A DNA stretch of 64,000 nt from CAVRQM01 sp963756975 (GCA_963756975.1 CAVWPS010000001.1:248001-312000), one strand, 5' to 3'. Shown: positions 20,123-29,722, numbered from the stretch's first letter. Notes: a model not told the origin generated them from the letters alone. Made by a program: numbers and translations.

Positions 20123-20903
20123 CTATGGTGTCCATTTTCGCCGCAACCGCGAACTAGCTAATCCAGTAACCAACTCCGCCCCCGTCTCCAGGTGCCCCGC
20201 CAGCTGCACCCCAAAGCTCGGGTAATACGGCAGGGTCACCCGCAGATCGTACCACCCATGCGTGGCCGTCAGCTTGAACGCGAGGCCGGTCGAGGCGCCG
20301 GGGGGGGGGCGATGCTGCGGGTTTGCGTGGCCCCGGTGCAGCCGTCGGTCACGACGACCGAGACGGCGGCCGCGTTGCCGTTGGTCATCGTGATCGAGAC
20401 GACGTTCGCACCCTTGGAATAAATCTCCTGCACGGTCAGGCCCTCCTCGCTGAATCAGGGTGCCGCCGAGCAGCATGTTGCCGACGAACCGGCGCACGAA
20501 ACCGTTCGGGCCGCTGACGGTCAGGTCGTACGGGGCGACGCCGGGCGTCCAGGTGCCGAGCAGGCTTCTCGCCGGGCCGACGGTGTAGCTGCGCGGCCCG
20601 TCGAGCGGGTTTGCCGAGCGCACCAGGAACACCGCCGTCTGCGCGCCGGTGGTGGCGAAATTGATGTTCACCGTGCCGGCCGTGGCGTTCGCAGCGCCAT
20701 ACGCGGCGCGCGCCCGGCTCCTGCCCCGGCAGCGCCTGGACGACCGGCGGGATGGGCACGTAGCCGACCGTCTGGCGCGTCCCGTCCGGCGGGGCGTAGG
20801 CGGCGGTCGACGGCAGGGTCACGACGGCCGCGTTCGGCGTCTTGAAATCGAACGCGGTGGTGAGGCCGCCGGGGACGCGCGGCCCGAACGCCTCGTCACC
20901 CCG
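20123..20903 (-). pseudogene. C-terminal remnant of phosphocholine-specific phospholipase C
   Basis: Only the C-terminal accessory domains remain. LTTAFDFKTPN, then QTVGYVPIPPVVQALPGQEPG, TVNINFATTGAQTAVFLVRS, SYTVGPARSLLGTW and YDLTVSGPNGFVRRFVGN are the hallmarks of the tail of non-hemolytic/phosphocholine-specific phospholipase C. LAFKLTATHGWYDLRVTLPY ends the protein. At least three frame changes separate these pieces, and the catalytic phosphoesterase domain is missing altogether. This is true gene decay or truncation by the neighbouring insertion, not just one indel. Confidence 0.7.
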
Positions 20904-21001
20904 CATGACACGCCGATGACACCGCCGGTTGCACGCGCGGCCCCGATCCGCCATCGCACCGTCCGTGTCAGTGTCCGTGCCCAAATCCGACAATCCAGAT
21001 C

Positions 21002-21707
21002 GTGCTGTCGTCGCTCACCAAGCGGTTCGGCCCCGCCACCGCCGTCGACGCGGTCAGCCTGTCGGTCGCGCGTGGTGAGGTGGTCGGGCTGCTCGGCCCC
21101 AACGGCGCCGGCAAGACGACCACGCTCCGGATGCTCGCGGGCTTCGTGCGCCCGACCGCCGGAACCGCCAGCATCTGCGGCCACGATGTCGCCACGGATT
21201 CCGTCGCCGCCCGCCGAAACCTCGGGTTCCTGCCGGAAGGGTGCGCCCGCCTACGACGAGATGACCCCGGCCGGCTTCCTCGCCTTCATCGCCGCCGCCC
21301 GCTCGCTGCGCGGTCCCGCCCGCCGCGCCGCCCTCGACCGCGCCGCCGCCGCCGGCGATCTCACCGGGATATGGCGGCAGTCGATCGGCACGTTGTCGAA
21401 GGGGCAGCGCCGCCGGGTCGGGCTCGCGGCCGCGTTGCTGCACGATCCGCCGGTGCTGGTGCTGGACGAGCCGACCGACGGGCTCGACCCGAACCAGAAG
21501 CACGACATGCGGGCACTGATCGCGGCGATGGCGCCCGACAAGGCGATCGTCATCAGCACCCATCTGCTGGACGAGGTGTCGGCCACCTGCACCCGCGCCG
21601 TCGTCATCTCGCGCGGCAAAATCGTCGCGGACACGACGCCGGCCGCCCTCGCCGGCCTCGACCCCGCCGGCCGGATGGAGGCCGCGTTCCGCCGGCTCAC
21701 CGCCTGA
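21002..21707 (+). CDS. ABC transporter ATP-binding protein, GldA-like (frameshifted)
   Basis: ATPase of an ABC-2 export or assembly complex. The first frame gives VVGLLGPNGAGKTTTLRMLAG and ends LGFLPEG. The second gives the Q-loop region, GTLSKGQRRRVGLAAALLHD and LVLDEPTDGLDPNQ. They join if the GGG at 21239-21241 is read as GG (LPEGAPAYDEMTP). Corrected length is about 234 residues. The stop overlaps the permease start as TGATG, which binds it tightly to the following genes. Confidence 0.88.
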
Positions 21708-22438
21708 TGCGGCCCGTCCTCGCCATCGCGCGCCGGGAGATCGCGTCCTATTTCGCGACCCCCATCGCGCTCGTGTTCGTCGTCGTGTTCCTGCTGCTGC
21801 AGGGCCTCGCCACGTTCGAGCTCGGCCAGTGGCTGGAGCGCGATCAGGCCGACCTCGCCCCGTTCTTCGGCTACCTGCCGTGGGTGCTGCTGCTGCTGGT
21901 CCCCGCGCTGACCATGCGGCTATGGGCGGAGGACCGGCGTTCCGGTGCGATCGAGCTGCTGCTCACCCTCCCCGTCACGGCCACGCAGGCGGTGTGCGGC
22001 AAATTCCTCGCCGCCTGGGCGATGTGCCTCGCCGCCCTGGTGTGCACGCTGCCGTTCGTCGTTACCGTCAACATCCTGGGCAGCCCCGACAACGGCACCA
22101 TCGCCTGCGGCTATTTCGGTGCCGCGTTGCTGTGCGCGGGGTTCGTCGCCCTCGGCGGGGCCGCGTCGGCGCTGACCCGCAACCAGGTGGTCGCGTTCGT
22201 CGGCGGCCTCGCACTCTGCCTGCTGTTCGCGGCCATCGGCCTGCCGAGCGTCAGCGGCTTCCTGACCGGCCCGGCCCCCTGGCTCGCGGCTGCCGGGCGG
22301 CACCTCAGCATCGCGACCCGGTTCGAGACGCTGTCGCGCGGCCTGCTCGCTTTGCCAGACCTGCTGTGGTTCGCCGCGTTCGTCGGCTTCTGGCTGACCG
22401 CCACGGTCGTGACGCTGGATCTGAGGCGCTCCGCATGA
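21707..22438 (+). CDS. ABC-2 type permease, GldF-like
   Basis: A 243-residue integral membrane protein with six hydrophobic segments, opening RPVLAIARREIASYFATPI, the usual start of GldF/NosY-like ABC-2 permeases. The conserved loop RLWAEDRRSGAIELLLTLPV follows the second membrane segment. It should form the channel partner of the upstream ATPase and the GldG-like protein downstream, which it overlaps by four bases (ATGA). Confidence 0.88.
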   Translation: MRPVLAIARREIASYFATPIALVFVVVFLLLQGLATFELGQWLERDQADLAPFFGYLPWVLLLLVPALTMRLWAEDRRSGAIELLLTLPVTATQAVCGKFLAAWAMCLAALVCTLPFVVTVNILGSPDNGTIACGYFGAALLCAGFVALGGAASALTRNQVVAFVGGLALCLLFAAIGLPSVSGFLTGPAPWLAAAGRHLSIATRFETLSRGLLALPDLLWFAAFVGFWLTATVVTLDLRRSA

Positions 22439-24267
22439 GGCGCGCATGGTCCGGCATCATCGGGCTGATCGCGCTGGCCATCCTGCTCGGCTCGCTGGTG
22501 GCGCTGTCCGACCGCCGCCTCGCCGCCGCCCGGCTCGACCTCACCGCCGGGCGCGTCCTGTCGCTCTCCCCCGGCTCGCGCCAGATCGTGGAAAACCTCG
22601 CCGCCCCGGTGACGCTGAAACTGTACGAATTGCGCGACCTCGCCGGCCTTCTGCCCGGCCTGTCCGCCCACGCCGACCGTGTCCGCGCCCTGCTCGCCGA
22701 ATACGCAAGCCGCTCCAACGGCCGCATCCGGCTCGAGACGTACGACCCGGAGCCGTTCAGCGAGACCGAGGACCGGGCCATCGCGGCCGGGCTGCAGGCG
22801 ATCCCGAGCGGGCCGGGGCAGGAGCCGGTCTATTTCGGCCTCGCCGGGTCGAACCTGCTGGACGACCGGCGCGCCATCGCGTTCTTCCAGCCCGACCGCG
22901 CCCGCTTCCTCGAATACGACATCAGCCGCCTGATCCACGACCTCAGCGAGCCGCGGCGCCCGGTGATCGGCGTGCTGTCCGACCTGCCGCTCGACGGCGA
23001 CAGCGCGCGGATGATGCGCGGCGAGCCGGGCGGGGCGCCGTGGGTGTCGATGATCCAGCTGCGCGACGCCTTCACCGTGCGCCGCGTGCCGCTCGACGCG
23101 ACGGCGATCGACCCGGACATCCAGGTGCTCGCCGTGATCGGCCCGCGCGACCTTTCGGACGGCACGCAATACGCGATCGACCAGTTCGTCATGCGCGGCG
23201 GGCGGTTGCTGGCCGTCGTCGATCCGCACAGCGAGGCGCGCGCCGCCGAGGCCGACTCCGACGACGCGGCCGCCATGTCGAGCGATCTGCCGAAGCTGTT
23301 CGCGGCGTGGCACATCGGCTTCGACGCGAAAACCGTGATCGGCGACACCGACGGCGCGTGGCGCGTGCGGTCGCGCGCGGCCACGGGTGAAGGCGGGGGC
23401 GGCGAGACGATCGACTACCTGCCGTGGTTCAACCTGCGCGGCGGCATCGCGCCGGACGATCCGGCGACCGCGAACCTCACCTCGATCGGCGTCGCGGCCC
23501 CCGGTTCCATCACCTCCGGCACGCTGGCGATGACGCCGCTGCTGACCACCTCGCGCGAGGCCGGGCCGATCCCCCGCGCGTCCGTGTCCGGCCAGCCCGA
23601 CCCCGCCGCCATCGCCGACGCGTTCCACCCGGACGGCATCCGGCACGTCGTCGCGGCACGCCTGCGCGGGGCGCTGCACTCGGCGTTCGACGGGCCGCCG
23701 AAGGGGATCGAGGGTTACGTGGCGCAGACGGCCGGCCCCGCCGACATCGCCGTGGTGGCCGACACAGATTTGCTCGACGACCGGTTCTGGGTGCGGGTGC
23801 GCGACGTCGGCGGCCATCCGCAAGCCGAGCCGTTCAACGACAACGGCGCGTTCTTCGTCAACCTCGTCGGCACGCTGGCCGGCGGCGACGCGCTGCTGGC
23901 CTTGCGCGGGCGCGGCGACGGGCTGCGGCCGATGGCGCTGTTCGACCGGCTGAAACAGCGCGCCGAACTCGACTTTCGCGCGGCCGAGCGCAACTTGCGC
24001 GGCCACCTCGACGCGACGGCGGCCAAGCTCGCGGCCCTCCGCGCGGGGCAGCTTCATCCGGGCGACGTGCCGGACGCGACGATGGCGGCGCTGGCGGCCG
24101 ACGTGACGACGACGCGCGGCCGGCTGCGCGACGTGCAGCGCGACCTGCGCGCCCGGACCGACGCCATCGCGGCGATCGTGCGGTTCTGCGACGTGGCGCT
24201 GGTGCCGCTGCTGCTGGTGGTCGCCACGCTGGCGCTCGCCCTGTTCCGCCGCCGGCGCACCGCCTGA
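22435..24267 (+). CDS. GldG-like ABC-associated membrane protein (DUF4350/GldG family)
   Basis: A 610-residue protein with an N-terminal membrane anchor (IIGLIALAILLGSLVALS), then the family motif LDLTAGRVLSLSPGSRQIV, a large extracytoplasmic region (LYELRDLAGLLPGLSAHADRV), a helical stretch with charged residues (about 530-580) and a C-terminal membrane helix (LVPLLLVVATLALALF). In Bacteroidetes GldG works with GldA and GldF. In proteobacteria the same trio is widespread and of unclear role, so gliding is not implied. It overlaps neighbours at both ends. Confidence 0.85.
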   Translation: MRRAWSGIIGLIALAILLGSLVALSDRRLAAARLDLTAGRVLSLSPGSRQIVENLAAPVTLKLYELRDLAGLLPGLSAHADRVRALLAEYASRSNGRIRLETYDPEPFSETEDRAIAAGLQAIPSGPGQEPVYFGLAGSNLLDDRRAIAFFQPDRARFLEYDISRLIHDLSEPRRPVIGVLSDLPLDGDSARMMRGEPGGAPWVSMIQLRDAFTVRRVPLDATAIDPDIQVLAVIGPRDLSDGTQYAIDQFVMRGGRLLAVVDPHSEARAAEADSDDAAAMSSDLPKLFAAWHIGFDAKTVIGDTDGAWRVRSRAATGEGGGGETIDYLPWFNLRGGIAPDDPATANLTSIGVAAPGSITSGTLAMTPLLTTSREAGPIPRASVSGQPDPAAIADAFHPDGIRHVVAARLRGALHSAFDGPPKGIEGYVAQTAGPADIAVVADTDLLDDRFWVRVRDVGGHPQAEPFNDNGAFFVNLVGTLAGGDALLALRGRGDGLRPMALFDRLKQRAELDFRAAERNLRGHLDATAAKLAALRAGQLHPGDVPDATMAALAADVTTTRGRLRDVQRDLRARTDAIAAIVRFCDVALVPLLLVVATLALALFRRRRTA

Positions 24268-25250
24268 TGCGCGCGCGGACCACGGCACTCCTGTCGGCAC
24301 TGGCAGCACTCGCCCTGATCGCCGCGGTCCTGCTCGGCGGCCCGGCACGCGGCCGCGCGACCCTCGCCCCCGGCACCTCCGCCTTCCCGGCCCTCACCGC
24401 GGCCACGGCGACGCGGATCGAGATCACCCATGCCGGCCGCACCCTGACGCTGGCCCGCGACGGCGACACCTGGACGGTGCCGGCGCAGGACGGACGCGCC
24501 GTGCCTTCCGGCCGGGCGGAGGCGCTGCTGGCGGCAATGGAGGCGACCACGCTGGAGGAGCCGCGCACCGCCGATCCCGCGCGCTACGCGAGGCTCGGGG
24601 TCGAGGACGCGGACGCGCCGAACGCCACCAGCACGCTGGTCCGCGTCCTGGGCCAGGACGGGGTGGCCGTGGCGGCCCTGGTGCTCGGCCATCCCGACCC
24701 GGCCGACCACGCCGGCGGCATGTTCGTCCGCCGCCCCGGCGAGGAGCAGGCATGGCTCGCCCGCAGCACGGTGGCCGCGTCGGCGGACCAGGCGGACTGG
24801 CTGGACATGCGCCTGCTCGACATGTCCGCCGAGGACGTGGCGACGATCGGGGTCGACGGCGCGGCCGGCGCGCACCTCGAATTCGCCCGCGCCGGCGACA
24901 CGCTGGCGGTGACGGTTCCGGCGGCCCACCCGAGGCTCGACCCCAACAAAGTCGGCGACGTGGCCCGCGCCGTTCGCGCGATCGACTGGCAGCAGGCCCG
25001 CAAGCTCGACCCGCTTCCCGGCACGCCGCTCGGCCGGACCGTGGTCACGACGAAGGGCGGCCGGGTCGTGACGCTCACCGTCGCTCTCGACGGTGCCGAT
25101 GGCTGGCTCGCGACCGACGATCCGAACGAATCCGGCTGGGCGTTCCGCATCCCGGCCGACCGGGCCCGCGCGATCGTGCCGGCCATGGGCGATCTGGCGG
25201 CCTACGTCCCGCCTGCCCCCGCGCCGCCGCCCGCCAAGGCGCGCAAGTGA
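24267..25250 (+). CDS. DUF4340 domain-containing protein
   Basis: A 327-residue protein with one N-terminal membrane segment (ALAALALIAAVLLGG) and an extracytoplasmic beta-rich region of the DUF4340 kind (ATRIEITHAGRTLTLARDGD, RARYARLGVED-like context, AWLARSTVAASADQADWLD). It ends in a Pro/Ala/Lys tail. DUF4340 proteins regularly follow GldG-like genes and are presumed to belong to the same envelope complex. The start overlaps the upstream stop (TGATG). Function unknown. Confidence 0.85.
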   Translation: MRARTTALLSALAALALIAAVLLGGPARGRATLAPGTSAFPALTAATATRIEITHAGRTLTLARDGDTWTVPAQDGRAVPSGRAEALLAAMEATTLEEPRTADPARYARLGVEDADAPNATSTLVRVLGQDGVAVAALVLGHPDPADHAGGMFVRRPGEEQAWLARSTVAASADQADWLDMRLLDMSAEDVATIGVDGAAGAHLEFARAGDTLAVTVPAAHPRLDPNKVGDVARAVRAIDWQQARKLDPLPGTPLGRTVVTTKGGRVVTLTVALDGADGWLATDDPNESGWAFRIPADRARAIVPAMGDLAAYVPPAPAPPPAKARK

Positions 25251-25684
25251 GCCGGTCGTATCCCGATCACCCGCGTATCGGCGTGGGTGTCGCCATGCTG
25301 CGCGCCGACCCGTTGTCGGTGCTGCTGATTCGCCGTGCGAACCCGCCGAATGCCGGCCATTGGGCGCTGCCGGGCGGCGGGCAGGAACTGGGCGAGACGG
25401 TGGAGGCCACCGCGCGGCGCGAATTGCGGGAGGAGACCGGCCTCACCGCCGGGCCGCTGCACCTGGCCGCGATCGTCGATAGCATCCACCCTGACCCGGA
25501 TGGCCGCATCGCGTTTCACTATACGATCGTCGACTTCGCGGCCTTATGGCTCGGCGACATACCGGTCGCGGGTGGAGATGCGTCGGACATCGCCTGGGCA
25601 CCGCTCGACGATCTCGGGCCTTACGCGCTGTGGTCCGAGGCGCACCGGGTCATCGCGATCGCGAAGGATCTGCTGGGGCTTTGA
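25247..25684 (+). CDS. Nudix hydrolase
   Basis: A 145-residue pyrophosphohydrolase. The Nudix box is complete (GGGQELGETVEATARRELREETGL, split here as GGGQELGETVEA and ARRELREETGL). The rest matches ADP-ribose/ADP-glucose-type Nudix enzymes (GHWALPGG, then AFHYTIVDFAALW). The GTG start at 25247 overlaps the DUF4340 stop as GTGA. Being the fifth overlapping gene in a row, it is co-translated with the ABC set, although no functional link to it is known. Confidence 0.88.
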   Translation: MSRSYPDHPRIGVGVAMLRADPLSVLLIRRANPPNAGHWALPGGGQELGETVEATARRELREETGLTAGPLHLAAIVDSIHPDPDGRIAFHYTIVDFAALWLGDIPVAGGDASDIAWAPLDDLGPYALWSEAHRVIAIAKDLLGL

Positions 25685-25826
25685 TGGCGGACCCCATTCG
25701 CCGGCCGGCTGCCGACGCGGTCAGGACCGGATTGGCCCGGTGGTCAACGTGGCCTGGCCGCACGGCGTGGGTGCCCGGGCCGAGTTCGGGCGACGTGGAG
25801 ACGAGACGAAGCAGCGGCACTCACGC

Positions 25827-26135
25827 CTAACTCCGGCGGCGGCGCTGCTCCGTGACCGTCTTTCGCGACCCCAGGGTGACGACAATCCCGAGGAAGACCA
25901 GTCCCAGACAGGCCGGCACCAGCCATACCGGGCGCCCCAGCACCGGCACCAGCACGTAATGCGTCAGCGCCGGCGTATGCACGGTGGTCCAGTTGTAGAC
26001 CGACAGCAGCAGATCGTGGTCGTTCGTGCCGAGCCAGGACGCGAGCGGCTCGGTCGGCGAGAGGATCAAGGCGAGCGAAAACGCGCCCACGAGGCAGATC
26101 GCCGCCAATACCGAGAACACCCGCGAAAGGATCAC
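25827..26135 (-). CDS. Small membrane protein following MsrP
   Basis: A 102-residue protein with three hydrophobic segments (VFSVLAAICLVGAFSLALIL, ALTHYVLVPVLG and LVPACLGLVFLGIVVTLG) and a basic tail. It overlaps the msrP stop by four bases, so it is translationally coupled. The usual partner at this position is MsrQ, a larger heme b protein with conserved His residues; this protein is too short and lacks that pattern. It might be an anchor or an alternative electron-transfer partner. No family recognised. Confidence 0.7.
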   Translation of the reverse strand: MILSRVFSVLAAICLVGAFSLALILSPTEPLASWLGTNDHDLLLSVYNWTTVHTPALTHYVLVPVLGRPVWLVPACLGLVFLGIVVTLGSRKTVTEQRRRRS

Positions 26136-27118
26136 GCGAACAGACGCTCCTGTTTGAGACCATCATACATGGAAGCCACGAACGCGCCGTATCCATTCCA
26201 GATCTGCGTCGGCACGGTTTCCCCGGTGCCGATCAGGCGTTCGCGCGCCTGGCTCCAACGCGGGTGGGGCACGGCCGGGTTCACGTTCGCCCAAAACCCA
26301 TACTCGCTGTCCTGCAGCTGCTGCCAGAACGTCTTCGGCTGCTGATCGGTGAACGTGATCGCGACGATCGATTTGGCCGACTTGAACCCGTATTTCCACG
26401 GCACCGTCAGCCGGATCGGCGCCCCGTCCTGCGGCGGCAGCGTCTTGCCGTACATCCCGACCGACATGAACGTCAGCTCGTTCATCGCCTCCGCCATCGT
26501 CAGCCCCTCGGTGTAGGGCCACGGGTACCAGGACTGCGCCAGGCCGGGCATGGTCTTGTCGTCGGCCAGCGTCGTGAACTTCACATACTTGGCACCCGAC
26601 GCCGGCTCGGCCAGCTTGACCAGGTCGGCGAGCGGGAAGCCGGTCCAGGGCACCGTGATCGCCCACGCCTCGACGCAGCGATGACGATAAATCCGCTCCT
26701 CGAGGCTGACCTGCTTCAGCAGATCCTCGAGACCGATGGTGCGCGGCTTGGCCACCATGCCGTCGATCTTGATCGACCACGGCGAGACGACCAGCGCGGT
26801 CGCCGCGTCCGCCACGTCCTTGTCGAGGCCGAACTCGTAGAAGTTGTTGTAGTGCGTCGCCTCCTTCTCGGCGGTCAGCGGACGGCCGGCATCGGCGAAT
26901 TTCGGGTTCTTGGTAGCGGCAATCGGCTTCAGGTCGGCCGGTTTCGCGTCGGGAGTGTCGGAACCGAACAGCGAGAACGCATGCGCCGGCCGCGCGATCG
27001 AGCCCAGCGCGACCGCTCCCGCCGCTGTTCCCAGCACGGCGCGGCGGGCGACCTTCGCGCCCTCCGGCGTCACGGCACTCTCCGGCAATTCCCAGCCACG
27101 CTTGCGATGAACGATCAC
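26132..27118 (-). CDS. msrP: Protein-methionine-sulfoxide reductase catalytic subunit MsrP
   Basis: Periplasmic molybdopterin enzyme (formerly YedY) that repairs oxidised methionines in exported proteins. The opening RKRGWELPESAVTPE is family-typical. A Tat-type signal follows (ARRAVLGTAAGAVALG). The molybdenum-ligating Cys is Cys148 in YRHRCVEAWAITVPWTGFPL, followed by LAQSWYPWPYTEGLTMAEA and the PWKYGFKSAKSIV block. Start is GTG at 27118; length 328 matches the family. It pairs with a three-helix membrane protein instead of a recognisable MsrQ. Confidence 0.95.
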   Translation of the reverse strand: MIVHRKRGWELPESAVTPEGAKVARRAVLGTAAGAVALGSIARPAHAFSLFGSDTPDAKPADLKPIAATKNPKFADAGRPLTAEKEATHYNNFYEFGLDKDVADAATALVVSPWSIKIDGMVAKPRTIGLEDLLKQVSLEERIYRHRCVEAWAITVPWTGFPLADLVKLAEPASGAKYVKFTTLADDKTMPGLAQSWYPWPYTEGLTMAEAMNELTFMSVGMYGKTLPPQDGAPIRLTVPWKYGFKSAKSIVAITFTDQQPKTFWQQLQDSEYGFWANVNPAVPHPRWSQARERLIGTGETVPTQIWNGYGAFVASMYDGLKQERLFA

Positions 27119-27195
27119 GACGAACTCCCCCCTTGGCGAGCTTAAGTTACGTTGGCGCGATCAGCCGGGATACAAAGGGCGGGGTTAAAGAAGTG

Positions 27196-28020
27196 TCAGG
27201 CGTCGAGCAGCGCCGACCGCAGGGCCGACCAGCTGTCCCGGTCCGGCGCGCACAGCAGCCCGCCCGAAATTTCGGCGGGGCGATACTCCGACCCGTCCAG
27301 CCGCGCCGAATAGCCGCCCGCCTCCCGGTGCAGCAGCCAGCCCGGCGCGTGATCCCAGGGCAGCAACCGGCCGTACAGCATGAAGTGGCAGTGGCCCGCC
27401 GCCAGCATCCGGTATTGGTGCGCCGCACAGCGCAGATCGAAGCTCGACGCGACGCGGCCCAGATGGTCCCGCGCCCGCTCCCGCAGCGCCGGTTCCAGGT
27501 ACCGCCACCCCGCCCCGCCCGACATTTGCGCGGGCACCACCGGCGCCGCGACCCGCAGCGGCTGCGCCTCGCCGCCCGGCCGCTCCAGCCAGGCACCGCC
27601 ACCCTTGAGCGCGAGCGCGATGTCGTCGCCGACCGGATCGAGGATCGCCGCCGCCACGACCTCGCCATATTCGAGTGCGGCGGCCATGCAGCCGAACAGC
27701 GGCAGCCCGGCCGCATAGTTCGCGGTGCCGTCGATCGGGTCGACCACGAACGCGAGCGGCGCTTTGTCGAACCCCTCCAGCAACCCCGGATCGGCCGCCG
27801 TCGCCTCTTCGCCCACGACGACGCAGCCCGGAAACATCTTTCGCAGGCCGGCGGTGATCATCCGCTCGGCCGCCTCGTCGGCGACGGTGACAAGGTCGAG
27901 CGGCCCGGATTTCTGGTGCACGTCGTCGGCACCGAGGTTGCGAAAGCGCGGCATGATTTCGGTCCGTGCCGCCGCGCGCAGCAGCAGCACGAGTTCGGCC
28001 AACTGCCTGCGGTCGATCAT
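27196..28020 (-). CDS. Inositol monophosphatase family protein
   Basis: Mg-dependent sugar- or inositol-phosphate phosphatase. The metal-binding motifs are all visible: VVGEEAT, DPIDGTANYAAGLPLFG and the WDHAPGWLLHREAGG block near the C-terminus. A second IMPase lies at 45458-46292, so this is one of two paralogues. The ATG overlaps the hflX stop (ATGA), tying it to the hfq-hflX transcript. The true substrate (inositol phosphate, histidinol phosphate or PAP) cannot be told from sequence. Confidence 0.9.
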   Translation of the reverse strand: MIDRRQLAELVLLLRAAARTEIMPRFRNLGADDVHQKSGPLDLVTVADEAAERMITAGLRKMFPGCVVVGEEATAADPGLLEGFDKAPLAFVVDPIDGTANYAAGLPLFGCMAAALEYGEVVAAAILDPVGDDIALALKGGGAWLERPGGEAQPLRVAAPVVPAQMSGGAGWRYLEPALRERARDHLGRVASSFDLRCAAHQYRMLAAGHCHFMLYGRLLPWDHAPGWLLHREAGGYSARLDGSEYRPAEISGGLLCAPDRDSWSALRSALLDA

Positions 28021-29385
28021 ACCCCGCGCTCGAATCGCGCGCGATCAGCCGGTTGCAGCCTGACGCTCACGTGGATCGTGTCCTCGCCATCGTCGCGCCC
28101 GACCACCTCGCCATGCGCGTACAGCCACGCGAGCCGGGCGCCGTCCGATTGCGGCAGGTCGTATTCCGCCGTCTCCATCCCCGCCGCCACGCGCACATCG
28201 ATCGCCGCACGCAACGCGTCCAGGCCTTCGCCGGACAACGCGGACACCGGCACCGTGCCGTCGCGCACCGGCACCGAGTCGATGCCGCCGATCAGATCGG
28301 CCTTGTTCATCACCTCGATCGTGCGCGCAGGCCATCCGGCATCGAGCACGCCGTCGCGCACCATCCCGTCCAGCACCGCCAGCACGTCGCCCCGCTGCGC
28401 CCCGCTATCCGGGTGTGCCGCATCGCGCACGTGCAGGATCACGTCGGCCTCGGCCACCTCCTCGAGCGTCGCGCGGAACGCGGCGACCAGTTCGGTCGGC
28501 AGTTCGGAGATGAAGCCCACCGTGTCGGACAGGATCGCCTTGCGCCCGGACGGCAGAAGTCAGCCCGCGCATGGTCGGATCGAGTGTCGCGAACAACTGG
28601 TCGCGGGCGACCACCTCCGCCCCGGTCAGCGCGTTGAACAGCGTCGATTTACCGGCATTGGTGTAGCCGACCAGCGCCACGATCGGCAGCGGCGTCCGCT
28701 TGCGCGCACCCCGGTGCAGGCCGCGCGTGCGCCGCACCTGCTCCAGCTCGCGCTTCAGCCGGATCATCCGGTCGTCGATCAGCCGCCTATCCGCCTCGAT
28801 CTGCGTCTCGCCGGGACCGCCGAGGAAGCCGAAGCCGCCGCGCTGGCGCTCCAAATGGGTCCAGGATCGGACCAGCCGGCTGCGCTGGTAGCTGAGATGG
28901 GCGAGTTCGACCTGCAGCGCGCCCTCGCTGGTGACCGCGCGCTCGCCGAAGATGTCGAGGATCAGCCCGGTGCGGTCGATCACCTTGCAGCCCCACGCGC
29001 GCTCGAGGTTGCGCTGCTGCACCGGCGACAGGCGGGAATCGACCACGGCCACGCTGACGCCGGCGGCCTTCATCGCCGCCCCCTGCGTCTCCGCCTGCCC
29101 CTCGCCGAGCAGCATCGACGGCCGGCGGTGGCGCAGCGGCAGGATCGCCGTGTGCACGATCACGAGCCCGATCGATGCGGCGAGGCCCATCGCTTCGGCC
29201 AGCCGCGCGTCGGCGGCCCGGGTCACGTCGACCCGGTCGCCGAACGCCGGGTCGTGCTGGTCGTGGGAGCGGTCCGGCCGCTCCCACGGCAGGATCACCG
29301 CCGCGAGGGTGGGCGCGGGCCCGCTCGCTCGCGGCGTGCCCTGGTGGGCCTCGGGCTCGGTCGGCTCGTGTTCAGTCTCGTCCAA
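28017..29385 (-). CDS. hflX: GTPase HflX (frameshifted)
   Basis: Ribosome-associated GTPase that splits stalled ribosomes under stress. The N-terminal HflX domain includes VLGEGQ-type residues MLLGEGQAETQGAAMKAAGV and VVDSRLSPVQQRNLERAW, then GPGETQIEADRR. The G domain has G1 ALVGYTNAGKSTLFNALTG; after the break come VGFISELPTELVAAFRATLEE and NKADLI. An extra base near 28557 (ACTTCTGCC where ACTCTGCC restores LTLPSGRKA) shifts the frame. The start is uncertain; TTG at 29385, overlapping the hfq stop, is the most economical choice. Confidence 0.88.
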
Positions 29386-29722
29386 CCGTGGCGTCCTCCC
29401 GCGGGCGGATGGTGAGGCGGGTCGGGCTCGGCGGTGCCGCCGAAACCGGTGCCGCGCCGGCCGGAGTCTCGCTCGTCTCGCCGGTCGCGGCGGCACCGTC
29501 GAACAACGAGATCGGAGCGCCCGGCATCACGGTGCTGATCGCATGCTTGTAGACCAGCTGCGTGTGACCGTCGCGGCGCAGAAGCACCGAGAAATTGTCG
29601 AACCAGGTGATGATACCCTGGAGTTTGACGCCGTTCACCAGAAACACGGTGACGGCGGTCTTGTTCTTGCGAACGTGGTTCAGGAACACGTCCTGCACGT
29701 TCTGCGTTTTTTCTGCAGCCAC
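29372..29722 (-). CDS. hfq: RNA chaperone Hfq
   Basis: Hexameric Sm-like protein that pairs small RNAs with mRNAs. The Sm1 motif (VFLNHVRKNKTAVTVFLVNG) and Sm2 (VYKHAISTVMPG) are intact, with the conserved LQGIITWFDNFSVLLRRDG between them. The GTG at 29722 follows an AAGGA site and gives the expected N-terminus AAEKTQNVQDVFL. The product has a 40-residue acidic/proline-rich tail and 116 residues overall. The upstream 219 bp to the propeller gene hold the promoter. Confidence 0.95.
   Translation of the reverse strand: MAAEKTQNVQDVFLNHVRKNKTAVTVFLVNGVKLQGIITWFDNFSVLLRRDGHTQLVYKHAISTVMPGAPISLFDGAAATGETSETPAGAAPVSAAPPSPTRLTIRPREDATVGRD

Noticed and set aside
21002..24267. Gliding motility locus
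   Set aside because: GldA/F/G-like proteins also occur in many non-gliding proteobacteria, and no other gliding genes are present.
25684..25830. 48-codon frame directly after the Nudix gene, overlapping its stop
   Set aside because: Composition (Arg/Pro/Trp/Ser) and lack of a ribosome site or conserved pattern suggest chance, despite the TGATG overlap.
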